Assembly: GCA_037903475.1 (NCBI GenBank)
Contig: JBAJFG010000601.1
Span: 1 to 64,000, forward strand
Length of the DNA stretch: 64,000 bases
Reading direction: 5' to 3'
Origin: Ancylostoma caninum
Taxonomy: Eukaryota > Nematoda > Chromadorea > Rhabditida > Ancylostomatidae
The notes beneath the pieces were generated by a model. That model was not told the origin of the DNA. It saw only the letters and a program-made list of their open reading frames with translations, and made no database searches. A program made the position numbers and the translations under genes. Below, piece after piece: positions 42,271 through 54,258 of the stretch (position 1 is its first letter; each line of letters begins with the position of its first letter).

Positions 42271-44639
42271 ACTGCCGAAACTTTTCTCAAGTCACTCCAC
42301 CCGTCTCCCCTTAGAAGTGACCGCGTCATCCGATGCAAATCCCGTGTACATCCTACGAAAACACAAGATTTTTTGCAGTCTCATGCGGAACGCATGCACA
42401 TGCAAGCAAAACACGGTTTCTAGTTTTCCTGAGCCGTCGACTTTCCGCGTCCGTCACTGAAATGATGCTATGGCACACTTCAAAAGAAGCTATGTTCAAA
42501 GAATCAGCCCAGATAGTAGGATGTGTTGGTCCCAACAAAATTTCGAAAAAAAAGTTATTCTCTCATAAACTCCTGTACTTTTCTAGATGTAACCGAACCG
42601 AAAATATTTGACGAAATGTGCGAATATTCGAATTTTCGAACAGTTCATTCATTTGGTTCCTAAAGCGAGGTGAGCATCTGAACAATGCATTCATTCGGTT
42701 TCATCGGAAGGTGGGGGATTATTCTAGCAATTCGTTCATTAAGTCTCTTTTAAAAGCACCTTAACCGAATGACTCCTCAACTCGGATCTGCCAAGGATGA
42801 GTGCAGTGGAAGCAATTATTCATCAAGGACATCTAAATTTCGAAAATCAATCAGCTTTCAAATAGGACCAAATTGAGGTGCAAATGTATGCGATAACCCA
42901 TCACGTTTGTCAATTTCGTTTTCCGGCGTCCGAAATTGCCTGAGGCGTCTGATATGCCTCCAGGGTAAGCGTTTGCAGGCACTCGTACGTGACGGTACTG
43001 ATGTAGGCTAACCATTATATGGCATGAGGTGATAGGATGTGAAAGAGTATGTGTATGGAGAAAACAGCAAATTCCTATAGAAGGGGTTATTCGTTTCTTT
43101 CGTGGTAGAAAGGAAGAGGTGCCTAGGTGTTCTTTTTTTCTTTTTTTGTTCAATTTTTTAAAAGTTGGTATACATATCTGCGGAACTCCTGCGATTTAGC
43201 AAACTTTCTAGGATCAATAAATATAACATGAAAATGCAAATGATGGTATCGTCTTGATGTGAAATTTGCACATAAACTAGCAATACCATATTCAAATTTT
43301 CTTTGCGAATCACATTTCTTTTTTTCTGATCACATTTCTGTCCGTGTTGTCCTGGGATCTAGCATAACCGTTTTCCAAAAATCCAGCGATCACTGGTTTT
43401 AAGTAAATTTTTGCTGTATGTACTCTGGTGTCGTTGTTTCTTTCAATTCTGATGTTTAAATTCGCTACCTACAGCGAGTGCCCCTTCGCAGTGCCACGTA
43501 CATTGTTGATGATGAGAAGGAAGACATATCGTAGCTAACAGAACTTCAGAGAATTTTAGGAAGAACTATGCTTTTAGATTCTATAGGTGATTAAATATAA
43601 TAGAATTCCCTCGCGTTGCCAAATCCTTCACTAATATTCCTCGGTTCGCCCAGTACAGCGGCACACACGCAATGATCGTCGCCCCGGTGACCCGGTCGAA
43701 CAGAAAATTCCCTCCGGTCTACCGGTGTTATTTCCTGAGTACATATAGGGCATAAAGGACATTTGTTTGCCTTCACTGCTCCAGCCCTCCTATTTTATCT
43801 CAGGTTCCCAATTTCCACTTCTATATCGTAACTATTTCTGGTTTCAAGGATGAAAGGTGAATAGGCCCACTTTGAGCAGAACAAAAGCTGTCTACATATT
43901 TACACTGTCATGAGTCTCAGGTGCGGAGAAGACTGTTTAGCGATTGCCTTATCGACGCTTGAGCCAAGCGAGAAACCACCAGTTCTTTCCTCTTGCTCTT
44001 CAGTGAAGGCTCTTTTAAATGTGTGTGCTTTATGGAACAAATGCTATAGAGAAACTGTCATAGAGACGGCACATAGATTTTTTCTCAAGTTATAGAAAGC
44101 ATCCAGAACTTTGGATTAAAATTTCCATAGTAAGCCCTATTATTCCCCTATTATGCCCTCTTTATCACCTCTAGTTTCTGGATGACCCCTAGACAGCTTG
44201 TCACATCAGAGCAATCAGGAACAGTTTCACTTGACATGGTGCACTTTCGAGACAGCGAAACGCACTCAGCTGTCACGAATGGCACCACTTTAAACGCTAT
44301 TTTTTCCCACAGTTCAAACTGATAATGGGGCATCACATGCTTATCGAATACAATGTGGCGGCGATGTGCACCCAATTCGTCGCAGGCGACCTGCTGTGCA
44401 CACAGTGTACCAGAACTGCTGTTTTCGGCGGTTTATTGCTCTATAACAAGTTCTAATTACTTCACATTAGCGCAAAAAGCTTTTACGTCTACGAGTTCCC
44501 TGGGAATCTCTCTTGTCAGCCACCCTAACCTAATGATGACCGCGTCCTTCTTCGCGCTTTTCCACATTTTCGCAAGTTCTGGCACCTCCCCTCTGTTGCG
44601 AAATTTTTATAGAAATCCCTATGTAGATTTATATCAGGT
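42271..44639. other. Unassigned AT-rich sequence
   Basis: No supported gene. A 61-codon minus-strand frame at 43591-43776 begins with a Cys-rich CPLCPIC motif and might be an exon remnant, but no partner exon is visible. Confidence 0.4.
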
Positions 44640-44830
44640 CGGTGCAAAAATAATGCTTGTTTTTCCCTGCATCATTTTCGGTGCAGGAAATTTCCGGTCT
44701 TTCTTATCACTTGTGTGGGAATTATATTTCGTTGTGCAGCAAAATTTTTGCCCCTTTCAGCCGCCTTATCTATTTTCAACGAAATTCACATCTTTGTGGA
44801 ATTCTTAATTTCAGAACGAAGTATTCGTAT
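44640..44830 (+). mobile_element. 5' fragment of a mariner-type element
   Basis: The sequence ggtcggtgcaaaaataatgc and the following 180 bp parallel the left end of the element at 22499 (shared ttcggtgcag, tttctt atcac and cgaagttca-type blocks). No right terminus is found. Confidence 0.65.
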
Positions 44831-46269
44831 CTGAAAACCGCTGAAGCCGCTGAGGCTTTATGGTTCTCCAAACTGAACTATGCTTTAAAAAAAGGCTGTG
44901 AGAGGCACGCTTGTCAGTGGGTTACAGCAACCTTCATAAGTTCGTTCCTACACCGCTTTCCTACTAGTAACTTTCCGAACAGCTTATCTTAGGTCGAATA
45001 GCATCTTCTATCAAAGTGATACCCGCCCAAATTTTCCCCTCATAGATAACTTTCAGAGGATGAAAAGCATGGCCTGCGTATCACAAATGTGGAACGAACA
45101 TAAAAAATGATGGCTGTCGGACTTGACGATTTCTCAGGAATTATTAGTAACAATGAACAATTAAAAAGAAACTGAGACGATGTTTTCATTTGTTCTATAA
45201 AGTAGTTGCAAAAATTCGGCGGCATATTCTCAAATAAGGGAGCTCCCACCTTGGGTCAGCCACTGGGAATGACAAGTTACTTTCGGTCAAGATCTTGAAC
45301 CTCAGCCTCCTCTGATCACAAGCCTTACGAGGCCCCAGTTTACGCCAGCTCATTCAATTTGGCTGCCTGTCGGTTTTCACTTCCTTAACGACCCCTAGCA
45401 TTTGCCGGAGCTTCAAAAGCAGTAACCCCTTTGATTTGCCTGATTTATCCCTGATTTCGAGCCAATATAGCAAGGACAAGATGGAGTATAAGCTCTGAGT
45501 ACCCATCAGTTCCCAGAACATTGCAGAATTTCAAGCGAGTGCTTCCTCTAAACTGATTAGCTGCTTTTTTCCATGCAGTATCCTTCTCTTCCTTCTGAGG
45601 TTTTTCAGGCTTTCTCCTGAGAATTCTCGTTTTACAGCTTCTCGAAATGCAATTTTCTTTTTTGTTTGGTAATCCACTCTACCCGATTACTTGCGCTCAC
45701 CTTCTCTTTCACTTTGCAGAGTTAGAAAAAGGCTCATTCTGCTAATACACGTATTTCACTCTTCGAGATATTATTCCTCTATTTAGCTCATGTTTTTTCT
45801 TCAACTCCGTGCATTTACTGAGAATTCTGCCTTTTCAAATGCGACGTCTTTATACCAACTCTTCAATAGAAAACTTTCTCAAATGTGACGTTCCCTTCAA
45901 CAAAAACCTCTGCGCAGTAAATGCTGAACCGTTTGAGAAGTTGCAAAATCTTTTAGAGTTAACTTGAGGATAGGGTTTCTATACTACTTGAATTACTAAC
46001 CAGTCTTATTAGTATCTATAAGAGCAAAACCTTGCTAGGAGAGGATCGAGGGACTTTGAGATATCTTTTTTTTTGCAGCTATTTGCGTTCGCCTTGTTTT
46101 GTCGACCTGTATTTTTGCGAAAGTTAGTTCTTGTTTAGTGTACACTATTTTTGGTAGGGAACTATACTCTACCATAAGTACAAACGACGTATCCGTCGGA
46201 GATTCCGGATATTTCTACAGGACTCTTTAAAGATACTAAGAGCATCGTCTTCGGTTCTTATCTTACGGT
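44831..46269. other. Unassigned sequence
   Basis: I see no gene, repeat or transposon terminus in this stretch. Confidence 0.45.
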
Positions 46270-47020
46270 GGGGTCGCTTGCCGAGTGCTAATTGCCTCAC
46301 GCCGCCTCATGACGCCTCACGCAACGCCGGCCCTCAGGTAAAAGTGAGGTTATTTGGCTAGAAAAGGAATAATTCGCCAAGATTTTTCTGTAAGAGGACT
46401 AGATTCACTCCCAGTTCACAATGAAGCAAAATTTTTTTTTCATGCTCTCACTTCGATTTTTATCAAAATTTCAAATGTTGCGAGTTCGTGGCGATACATG
46501 CTTCTCCTGCGTGACCTCTTGATAGGGTTTGATTCAGATTTGTAGAGCACACCTTGTGTTGTACCAAAATTTCGCGGAAATACCGATTGCTACCTCACAC
46601 ATCAACCAGTATGCAACGGCAAAGTAGTGGTGGTAAGAAATTTTAGCACGAAGTAGACCTTATTTAGTATAGGTTCTTTTTTTAAGTTATCAATATCAGT
46701 TCTGACACTATTCTCTATCTATACAGTTGGGTTAGAAGCCAACAACACTAGAAAGACTGTTTTCCGGAAAGTTTTATTTTTCACAACTAAAAATTCAAAG
46801 GCAAGGCTTGGTGGCGTGGCTGCGCCTCAAGGCTGTCAATAACCATTCCTTCTCGCATGATCGGAACATTCCTTCTGCTCCTTCCTTTATCGTCCTTTTA
46901 CAGAAAAATCTTGGCGAATTATTCTTTATCCAGCCAAATAACCTCACTTTCACCTGAGGTGCGGCATTGCGTGAGGCGGCGTGAGGCGGCGTGAGGCAAT
47001 TAGCATCCGTTGCCGACCCC
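46270..47020. mobile_element. Fold-back MITE with arms of about 120 bp
   Basis: The left arm (46270-46392) and the right arm (about 46893-47020) are inverted copies. Shared landmarks are ggggtcg, gctaattgcctcacgccgcc, aaataacctcact and gaataattcgccaagatttt. The spacer of about 500 bp is non-coding. The superfamily cannot be named. Confidence 0.8.
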
Positions 47021-47059
47021 ATCTGTACCTAATCTTCATGGAGAGGCGCAAAAAATTTC

Positions 47060-47140
47060 TCTCCCTGGGAGGATTGAACTCCCGAACTCGGCTTTCCTCA
47101 TTCCTACAGGTACATATCTACCGCGAGCTAACCACCAACG
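47060..47140 (-). pseudogene. tRNA-like fragment
   Basis: On the minus strand a perfect T-arm-like hairpin (gggag, loop ttcaatc, ctccc) follows a D-arm-like ggtggttagctcgcgg about 45 nt upstream. The acceptor stem does not close. It may be the head of a tRNA-derived SINE. Confidence 0.35.
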
Positions 47141-49110
47141 CAAGTGGACCATAACTAAATTGCCGAGATTTTTCTTCAGCAATTTTTATTTATTTTGCTA
47201 TTAAATGAGAGACGACAAGGGATGAGTATGGAAATAGCGTTGCATTGGATCTAGTGTTGCATAGCGCAGTACCAATAATAACGTCCTCTAATTGACCACA
47301 GTTCCAGAATATTTTTACTCAAAAAATCACTAGCGGAAATGTTTACTAACAAGGATTTACAGTCAGCTTGAAAATCGGAGGAATTTAAAGGCTACTCTCT
47401 GACTGACGCGAGGGTTAAAACAGCAGAACGCCAGAAATTTAGGAAAAACTCTGGATGACTGGAGGAGGAAACAAGACTGGTTTGATATTGCATTCACAGC
47501 TTTAAATCCTTGGAATGCAATTTCCGTCTGCTTCGGACATTCGATTACCTGCGCTGAGACCATCATCTTTCGCTCTGCTTCCACTTAGGTGAGCGTCTGA
47601 GAAGTGCGTAGCTCCTATAGCACATACCCATATGTAGTGCTCTAAACTCAGATTTGTCATAACAACTTGTTCTACTTCCACGATCCGCTGTCTTTAAATC
47701 TCGGCATTGCTTGAATGAATTTCGTGTTGTTTTATTTTGAACTGCACATGAGATTATTAGTCAGTTTATCCAGAACGGCCACTGTTCTACTGTTCTTATC
47801 GGTGACTGGTTTATCCAGCTTGTTATCTTCAGTATTTTGAATCCAAAACAAACTCTCACTGACTCCATTTTTAAGATTTGTGCTGTGCGGTTCTCTTTTT
47901 CTGTGAATTCCCATTTTCTCCCATGCCCTCTCCTGACTCACCTCACGCCACTAGCTTAAACAAGCCATAAAAAGATTCAGCTCCAACGTTGCTTTGCTTG
48001 AATGTGCTTAGAATCTCGGGGATTACCGGAGAGTTCCCTTCCCTCTTCCTTTTACCACATTTAGTCAATAGTAGCCGAGTGCACAGAGTGTATGTATTTG
48101 TGAGAGAGTGGAATAAAATCTTTTAAAATAATCTATTACGTTCATCACAGAGCCTCGTTCATATCAGTGAAATAGGGCAGTTGTCCACAAGTGCTGATCA
48201 GGTAAATCTCGCTAGTAGAGAACAGTGGTCTTGCACTCTGACACCTGTTGGCCTGGGAGTGTTCATTGTTCAAGCTGTCTTGATCATGAACAAGCCACAT
48301 CTGTTTCCCCCAAGTGTTCAATGTTCGAAGCTCTCCTGAGGTTAAAAACCGCTCATTGTGGTACTAACTGGCACGTCGCTCTAGCCCTCATTTTATCACC
48401 CTTTCAATCCACTCCACAGTGGAATGCCTCTTGCCGAGGTGTGGCTGCGCGTTGGTTCTGCAAAAGAACTGTGGCTGGGAAATTTTCTTATGAGCTAGAA
48501 TCAGTTTTGGTTTCACAGACATCTGTCGGTTTCCCTTTCATTTCTAATTTCGGGTTTGGTCTCAGAGCTTTTCAACTTTTTTGCTGCTCCGAGATGACAA
48601 GTGTGACGCTTACAGCGGCCTCTTCTTCATATCTACATATGCGTTCCCTTTCTTCTTTCCGTTAAATCATTCGTTATCTTGATCCTTGTCAGCTTCACCG
48701 GGTTCCTATCTCTTACAGCCTTTTGGATAATTGTCGTCCATATGACATAAATCCATACATGAGTGTGTCACTATTCATCTCCATTCTTTCACGGAAATGT
48801 ATGGCAACATGTCACGCCATCAGCTGAGATCCATCAGATTCCAAGCCTTCTATTTTTTCAATCACTCCTGCTACCCACAATCTCTTTACTTGAACCTGCG
48901 TTCCTTTAATAGAAACACGACAGGAAGTGGGTACAGATTTCAGACAACATCAGAACTCGTTTACTCCTCTTACCACCTCAATTTCTCTTCATCTCAATAA
49001 TCCATTAGTTTTAACAAAAACATGATTTTTCTCTTAAATCGATTAGCTTTTGGATGTAGAGATTAATGTGAAAAGAAAACAACAGAAAATTGAACTATTT
49101 GTTAGATTTT
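47141..49110. other. Unassigned sequence
   Basis: The longest open frame is 146 codons (48225-48665, plus), with no motif and no supporting splice sites. No transposon ends were seen. Confidence 0.4.
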
Positions 49111-49186
49111 TAGTAGTTTATTGTTCAAATCAGCAAACGATTCCCACGTCTGTGGTGGGATGTTAAAGCTCAGGAAGGTTTCTCTA

Positions 49187-49501
49187 TTACCACGTAGTAC
49201 TGAGCTCATGATTCACAGATATGATGAGAAGGAAGGCTTGAACATAAACGACGGTAACGGAACCCCATCCATAATGTTTACACGGTTTGAACTTTGATAA
49301 CTCCCCAAAAAGGCAAGTTTTCAGGTCATATACATTTAGTAGCGTAACATTGTCCGCACTGTTGCGCTGTGTAGGACCTTTGCATTTCGGAATCTTTGCA
49401 TTTGGCACAGTAATAACTGTTGTAGTCGTCAACGCGAGTTTGCTGGGAGACCCTTTCGATTTGACACCGCTTGTACATGTGAAGAAGTGTGAAGAACACA
49501 T
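49187..49501 (-). CDS. Possible terminal exon of an unknown protein
   Basis: A minus-strand frame of 104 codons ends at 49187 and is followed about 65 nt later by an AATAAA signal (plus 49118-49123). The segment has several Cys, then CKHYGWGSVTVVYVQAFLLI, a hydrophobic stretch close to the C terminus, suggesting a GPI-type or membrane tail. A possible acceptor lies in the 5' part. No upstream exon was identified. Family unknown. Confidence 0.3.
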   Translation of the reverse strand: MCSSHFFTCTSGVKSKGSPSKLALTTTTVITVPNAKIPKCKGPTQRNSADNVTLLNVYDLKTCLFGELSKFKPCKHYGWGSVTVVYVQAFLLIISVNHELSTTW

Positions 49502-49824
49502 GTAAGCTTCAAAACCACAAACACTAAATGGAAGAAGCCATTGCGGCTGTTTTTAATTTTATTCCCAAAAAAATCGCTATTGATAGGTTTCGGACTCCGC
49601 TCGGCCTCAATTTTCTTGCTAGAACCCTCTGCCAGCGGCGGCATTGTCTCATCTTTTATTTATTTCACTTTGCCTTCTGCTTATTTCATACTCATTACCC
49701 TTATAGCTAGTAACTCACTACATCTTGGCAACACAGCTCGTTCCACGTTATGACATATTGACAAACTTCCTAATTGATTCACTGATGTTGTTATTTTTGA
49801 ATACTCGTACAGTTCATAATATTA

Positions 49825-51093
49825 GGTGCGTGCAAAAGTTCCGGGGCAGTTGGTGGTATTTCACCATTCAACGTCGTTTCGCTCCTTGCGTTTGCGATAT
49901 CCTGCAACGATTTTCATGTATGCTGGTAGCCTAAAACATCTGCTACCTATACCACTTTTGGCTCGGGTCTACGTCACAGCGTTGCTCTGTTTTGGGTGTA
50001 AAACCAGTCCTATGAGCTGTACAATATTTTGGGGAATTTCGCCTTATGAAATCAAATCTAGACGATCAACAGGGAAAGCGACCCATAACATCAATAATGC
50101 GTTTGTGGAGAGTATGTACTCTAAAATGCCAGGTGCACGAAGGTTCCTAGGAATTCTGAGCGGAGATGAGAGCCTGGAAAATGCTTTACAAGTTGGTCAG
50201 AGATTTGGTCATCGCAAAAGCAACAGGAAAGGTCAGGTTGAACCAGACCTTGTGCAAAGTGCGCAAGACTACAGGGAGAATTCAGTCAACAATATCTCGT
50301 CACTTAAAGAAAATCGGTAAGAAGGGGAAGGTGAGTAAATGGATTTTGTGTGAGTTGAGCGAAGAGCAGTAACGTCCACGCTGGCAAGCCTGCAGATATT
50401 CGACCTTCAGATTTCCTAACAATTCGTTTCATGGAAGAATTGTTATTGGTGATAGAGAACGGGTCAGGTACGACGATAGGAGGAGGTCATCCCAAAGTCC
50501 GGACTCCTGCCACCCACTTAAAAAAGGACCGAACCATCACTACCTTCTTTGAAAAACGTTTGACCTTTCATGGTCGGCAACGTGACTCTTCTACAATGAA
50601 TTTGTTATCTAATGAATGCGCAATAATCGCGCTTTAGTAGTTTCTTTTTCCTAAAGTAATCATGGGAGAACTCTTAAGCATAGGGCCGACACAGGCGGAA
50701 ATGTGTGGTCTGATCCGGCTGTGGGATAACGCACACCAGCACGATGCAGTGTCAACCTTATAAAGAATTGGTCATTCGTGCTCCGGAATTCTAGCTTAAC
50801 CTAAATTACTCCCTATACCCGCCTCTAACAGACTACCCCCATTTACACCTTCTTTGGCTTTACCTCCGCTGCAAAATTTTTGATCAACATACCCTATTGA
50901 AAAACGACGTGTGCCACTATTACAAGTGTAGACCTGTCAAATTTTTAGCTTCTGGAAAAATCTTTTCTGTGCATCATTGGCAACGTTACGCACATGCCAA
51001 TGCTTTTTGTTTTGAACAAAATTGCTGACTTTGAGTCAAGTTATGGCCTTCTGAAAAATTAGGTGCAACTGCCCCGGAACTTTTGCACGCACC
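49825..51093 (+). mobile_element. Mariner element with TA flanks, 1269 bp, degenerate transposase
   Basis: The left end ggtgcgtgcaaaagttccgg and the right end ccggaacttttgcacgcacc are perfect inverted repeats flanked by TA. Plus-strand frames give the transposase DNA-binding linker STISRHLKKIGKKGKVSKW followed by ILCELSEEQ (reading ISRHLKKIGKKGKVSKWILC at about 50290-50350). A downstream frame at 50431-50637 corresponds to the start of the catalytic domain, with decayed residues. Frameshifts separate the parts. Confidence 0.85.
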
Positions 51094-51121
51094 TAATAAT
51101 ATATGTTCAGATAGTATTTAA

Positions 51122-53304
51122 CACGTTCGCGACAATGTGCTCAACCTGTTGACACTCATGGTGTGACGCGTGGGACCGCGCGCTCAACCGGGTGACCAAG
51201 CCCTTTTCAGAGTTATAGTTTTGTGAAGCAATCATAATTAGCAAGTTTCTATATAGTACTATACTAACAAGTATTCAAGCGTTCTACATACGCAATGGGC
51301 AGAGCAGACATTCTCTCATACTTCTTTAATGAGTGGTTGAAACTGGCAACTGAAAGAACGGTACATGTGAAGGCAAAACTTTGAACAATATCACATGAAT
51401 AGACGATAAACGTTCCAAATACACCTCTGACAATTACAAAGAAAGGAAACGATCAGTATGAAAGAAGTTAGCATTCCGTGTGGTTCAACTGGAAACATTT
51501 GAGACAAAAGAAACTTTTACATTTTGAACAACGAGTATTTACACGTTTTGCACTTTCTTCTACGGTATTACAATGATCACAAATTCTCGAGTAGCAACTA
51601 ACGCATCGTCTCACGACAACTCTTTTTGGGCCTTCTTCTTCTTCCAGAATGTGTCTAGTTGTTGGATTCCCAGGCAAGTTTTGTGATGTGAAAGCGATTT
51701 TATGATTTTCATCTTAAATTCGTCCGACCCAGTTTGCTTCCGGTGACATTACGGGACAATCTCCCTGAATTCGTTGTGGCAGCTTATGTGATCAAATGGA
51801 AAAATATTCGTAGATACCATTTCGTAGTTTTGCGAACGTAAGGAGTATATGATGCTATTTGGTCTGATAAATCTATGATAGATTTCCAATTGTTATACTC
51901 CTCAATGAGATTAGGTTTTCCATTCTCATTCACTGAATTGTCATGCATTGTTGAAAGCGTAAGCACATTCCTATTCTCTTCTCACTTGAGTATAACTATG
52001 CCGTTTTCTTTCTGCTGGACCACACACTGGTCTTTCTCCAGTTTTCGATTAATCCCGAAGGTAACCATATTCTGTTTCGTTTCAAAGTACCAACTAAGTT
52101 TGTTTTCCTCGCAATTAACTTTTCGGCTAGAGATACGCTGGTGTAATAATTATCGGTGAAAAGCAGCCTGCAGCATCAAGTAGTCCATCCATGAGAGCCA
52201 TGACGACCTCTTCCACGACGGAGACAGCTTGCTTGTGCATTTTCTTTCCTGCATAAATGTTAATTCTGTAGGTATATATCCTCCTTTGGTGCACAGTTTG
52301 AACAGCTTGATGCCATAGCGATGTCTTTTGCAAGGGAAGGCCTGTCTGAAAGCAATTCTTCCTCGAAACGGCACAACAGACTCATCGATACACACTTCAC
52401 GTCCTGGCTGAAATGAACTTTGACATGCCTTATTGAAAGCAGATACGAATTGCGCTATTTTATACAGATTATCCGTTCCATCACATGCACTGTTATTGCA
52501 AAAATGTATATATGCAATTAACTTCTCAAAACGAGTTCGCGGCATTACATTGGAACCAACACGATTGCACCCATAAATAGGGTCATTACTCCAATAACTT
52601 CTAAGTGAAGGTAAACGGACAATCCCCATGAGTTTATTGATTTCTTCTTCGTTCGCTGGCACCCAGTCCATATTCTTTGAGCCACCGTACCTACATATTT
52701 GTTTCATGGACAATAAGTTCAAGTACTTGTTCGTTCAGAAACAACTTATAGAAATCAATAGGTTCTTTACAGCTTTTATTTACATTGGAGTTAACGATAT
52801 GGTGATCATTGAAGGGACATCTATTCTGGATCGATATATTATCAAACCACTGGTCTTTGGCATCTTCTACTTCGGGCTCTTCTTCGTCAGAACTATTACC
52901 TTGGAAAGGAACTACCAACTCATGCACGCCTTCTTCATCGTGAGGTTCTACGTTCTCTTCGTCTTCGTCACTCTCAACGATAAATCCTTCGAAATTCCGT
53001 AACGAACTGGTCTCTGTCATCGCGAATAGCAAAATGACAGAGATATTCATTCAGTTACTGTTTCGTCGCTAAAACCAAACTTGCTACCTCTTGTCTATGT
53101 GTTCTTCTTGAATTTGTATCGAACCCCTGTGTATTCGCGTTTGTTTGCCTTAGATTCGCGCAATTTCGGAGTGCTATGCGGCAGAGGAAAAATCCCTACC
53201 ACGTGGGACCACGTGCTCGAGCGGGTGAGCACGGGCCCCACTTGTGCAAAAGCGCATGTGTCCCATGTGACACACCATCCCAAAAGCATAAGGTCGCGAA
53301 TGTG
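51122..53304 (-). mobile_element. Full-length piggyBac transposon with TTAA target site
   Basis: The element is flanked by TTAA at 51118-51121 and 53305-53308. The inverted ends are cacgttcgcgac and gtcgcgaatgtg. The length is 2183 bp, typical of the superfamily. It encodes one transposase on the minus strand (separate entry). A non-autonomous derivative sits at 34650-35140. Confidence 0.9.
51468..53050 (-). pseudogene. piggyBac transposase, frameshifted
   Basis: The N terminus (from 53050) is acidic (ESDEDEENVEPHDEEG), as usual for the family. The next frame (52722-52150) contains the DDE core start CIDESVVPFRGRIAFRQAF and then YGIKLFKLCTKGGYIP. A frame change near 52260-52290 precedes NIYAGKKMHKQAVSVVEEVV. 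Further on, LIEEYNNWKSIIDLSDQIAS corresponds to the third catalytic Asp region. The C-terminal cysteine-rich domain (RRCVSCYSRICDHC ... TRCSKCKSFFCLKC) is at 51468-51677. At least two frameshifts break the gene, so the copy is probably inactive. Confidence 0.88.
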
Positions 53305-53352
53305 TTAATAGAATCTTCCTCATTTCATGTTGGCTTCATTCTACTTGTATTA

Positions 53353-54254
53353 GGTTGGTGCATAATTAGTGCGGCTTCTTTCGCGACTCCTTTTCTTGTT
53401 CAAAATTAACGCTTTTTGAAAGGATTTTTTCATGCAAATAATCGTCTCCTTTCACTCAGTAACGGTGCCATAGAGAATCATATTCACATGTACCATCTCA
53501 TGCTCTATCACTTCGTTAAAGGTTGGATTGCAGCACAGTCATTCCGCGATCTCAACGGAATTTTAGCTAAAGAAAAATCAGCAAAGCCAAGTCGAAAAAT
53601 ATTTAAGTAGTTCAACTAGGTAGGTGCAATCTTACAGATGAAGAAGGAAGGGCTCTATGATCAAATCTTGACGACCAGGAACGTTTGGCAGCCGTGGAAG
53701 GGAAGAAGTTCGACTGACGAGATTGCTCAGAAATGGAGCCTGTTCGTTCTGCTACAGAAAATCAATGAATATTCGAACATTGTTCCTGTCTGAGAGTTCT
53801 TGCGAACTCATGCCAATCTCTGTGCTTTTCTGAGCCTTTTGAGAGGAAGAACCGTGATCGAATGGTCCATATTGAAGATTTCGGACAGTATACTCGTTGT
53901 CATGCTTCCGTCTTCTTCCAGGCTGCCCAATATTCATGGTGCTTGGAATCTGATGGCCAACCTCTTCTTTCTCCATCTGCGGGGCTTGTACCTTATGAAT
54001 ATGAACAATTTTTCAACTCAGTCTTACCTATTGGTGCATCTTTGAAAGGCTTCCTGGGATCGCGAAATGACTATGCTTCATTCCAACTTTACCCAGAGTG
54101 ATAGAGCATATTATGGCAGATGCGGATGCGGCTTTCAATAGCAGCTTCAATAAGTGGAAAGAGAAGATTATTCTACGGAAGAACCATTTGGAAAGCTCCA
54201 ATTTTTATTGAGAAAAGAAGTCGCGAAAGGAGCCGCATTAATTATGCACCAACC
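53353..54254 (+). mobile_element. Mariner element with long terminal inverted repeats, deleted
   Basis: The left end ggttggtgcataattagtgc and the right end attatgcaccaacc pair over about 50-60 bp including tttcgcgact; TA flanks both sides. The plus strand encodes the transposase N-terminal helix-turn-helix (HLMLYHFVKGWIAAQSFRDL, about 53490-53560). With only 902 bp, most of the catalytic domain is deleted. Confidence 0.85.
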
Positions 54255-54258
54255 TATA

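Noticed and set aside
48225..48665. 146-codon plus-strand frame
   Set aside because: No motif or plausible gene context; composition looks non-coding.
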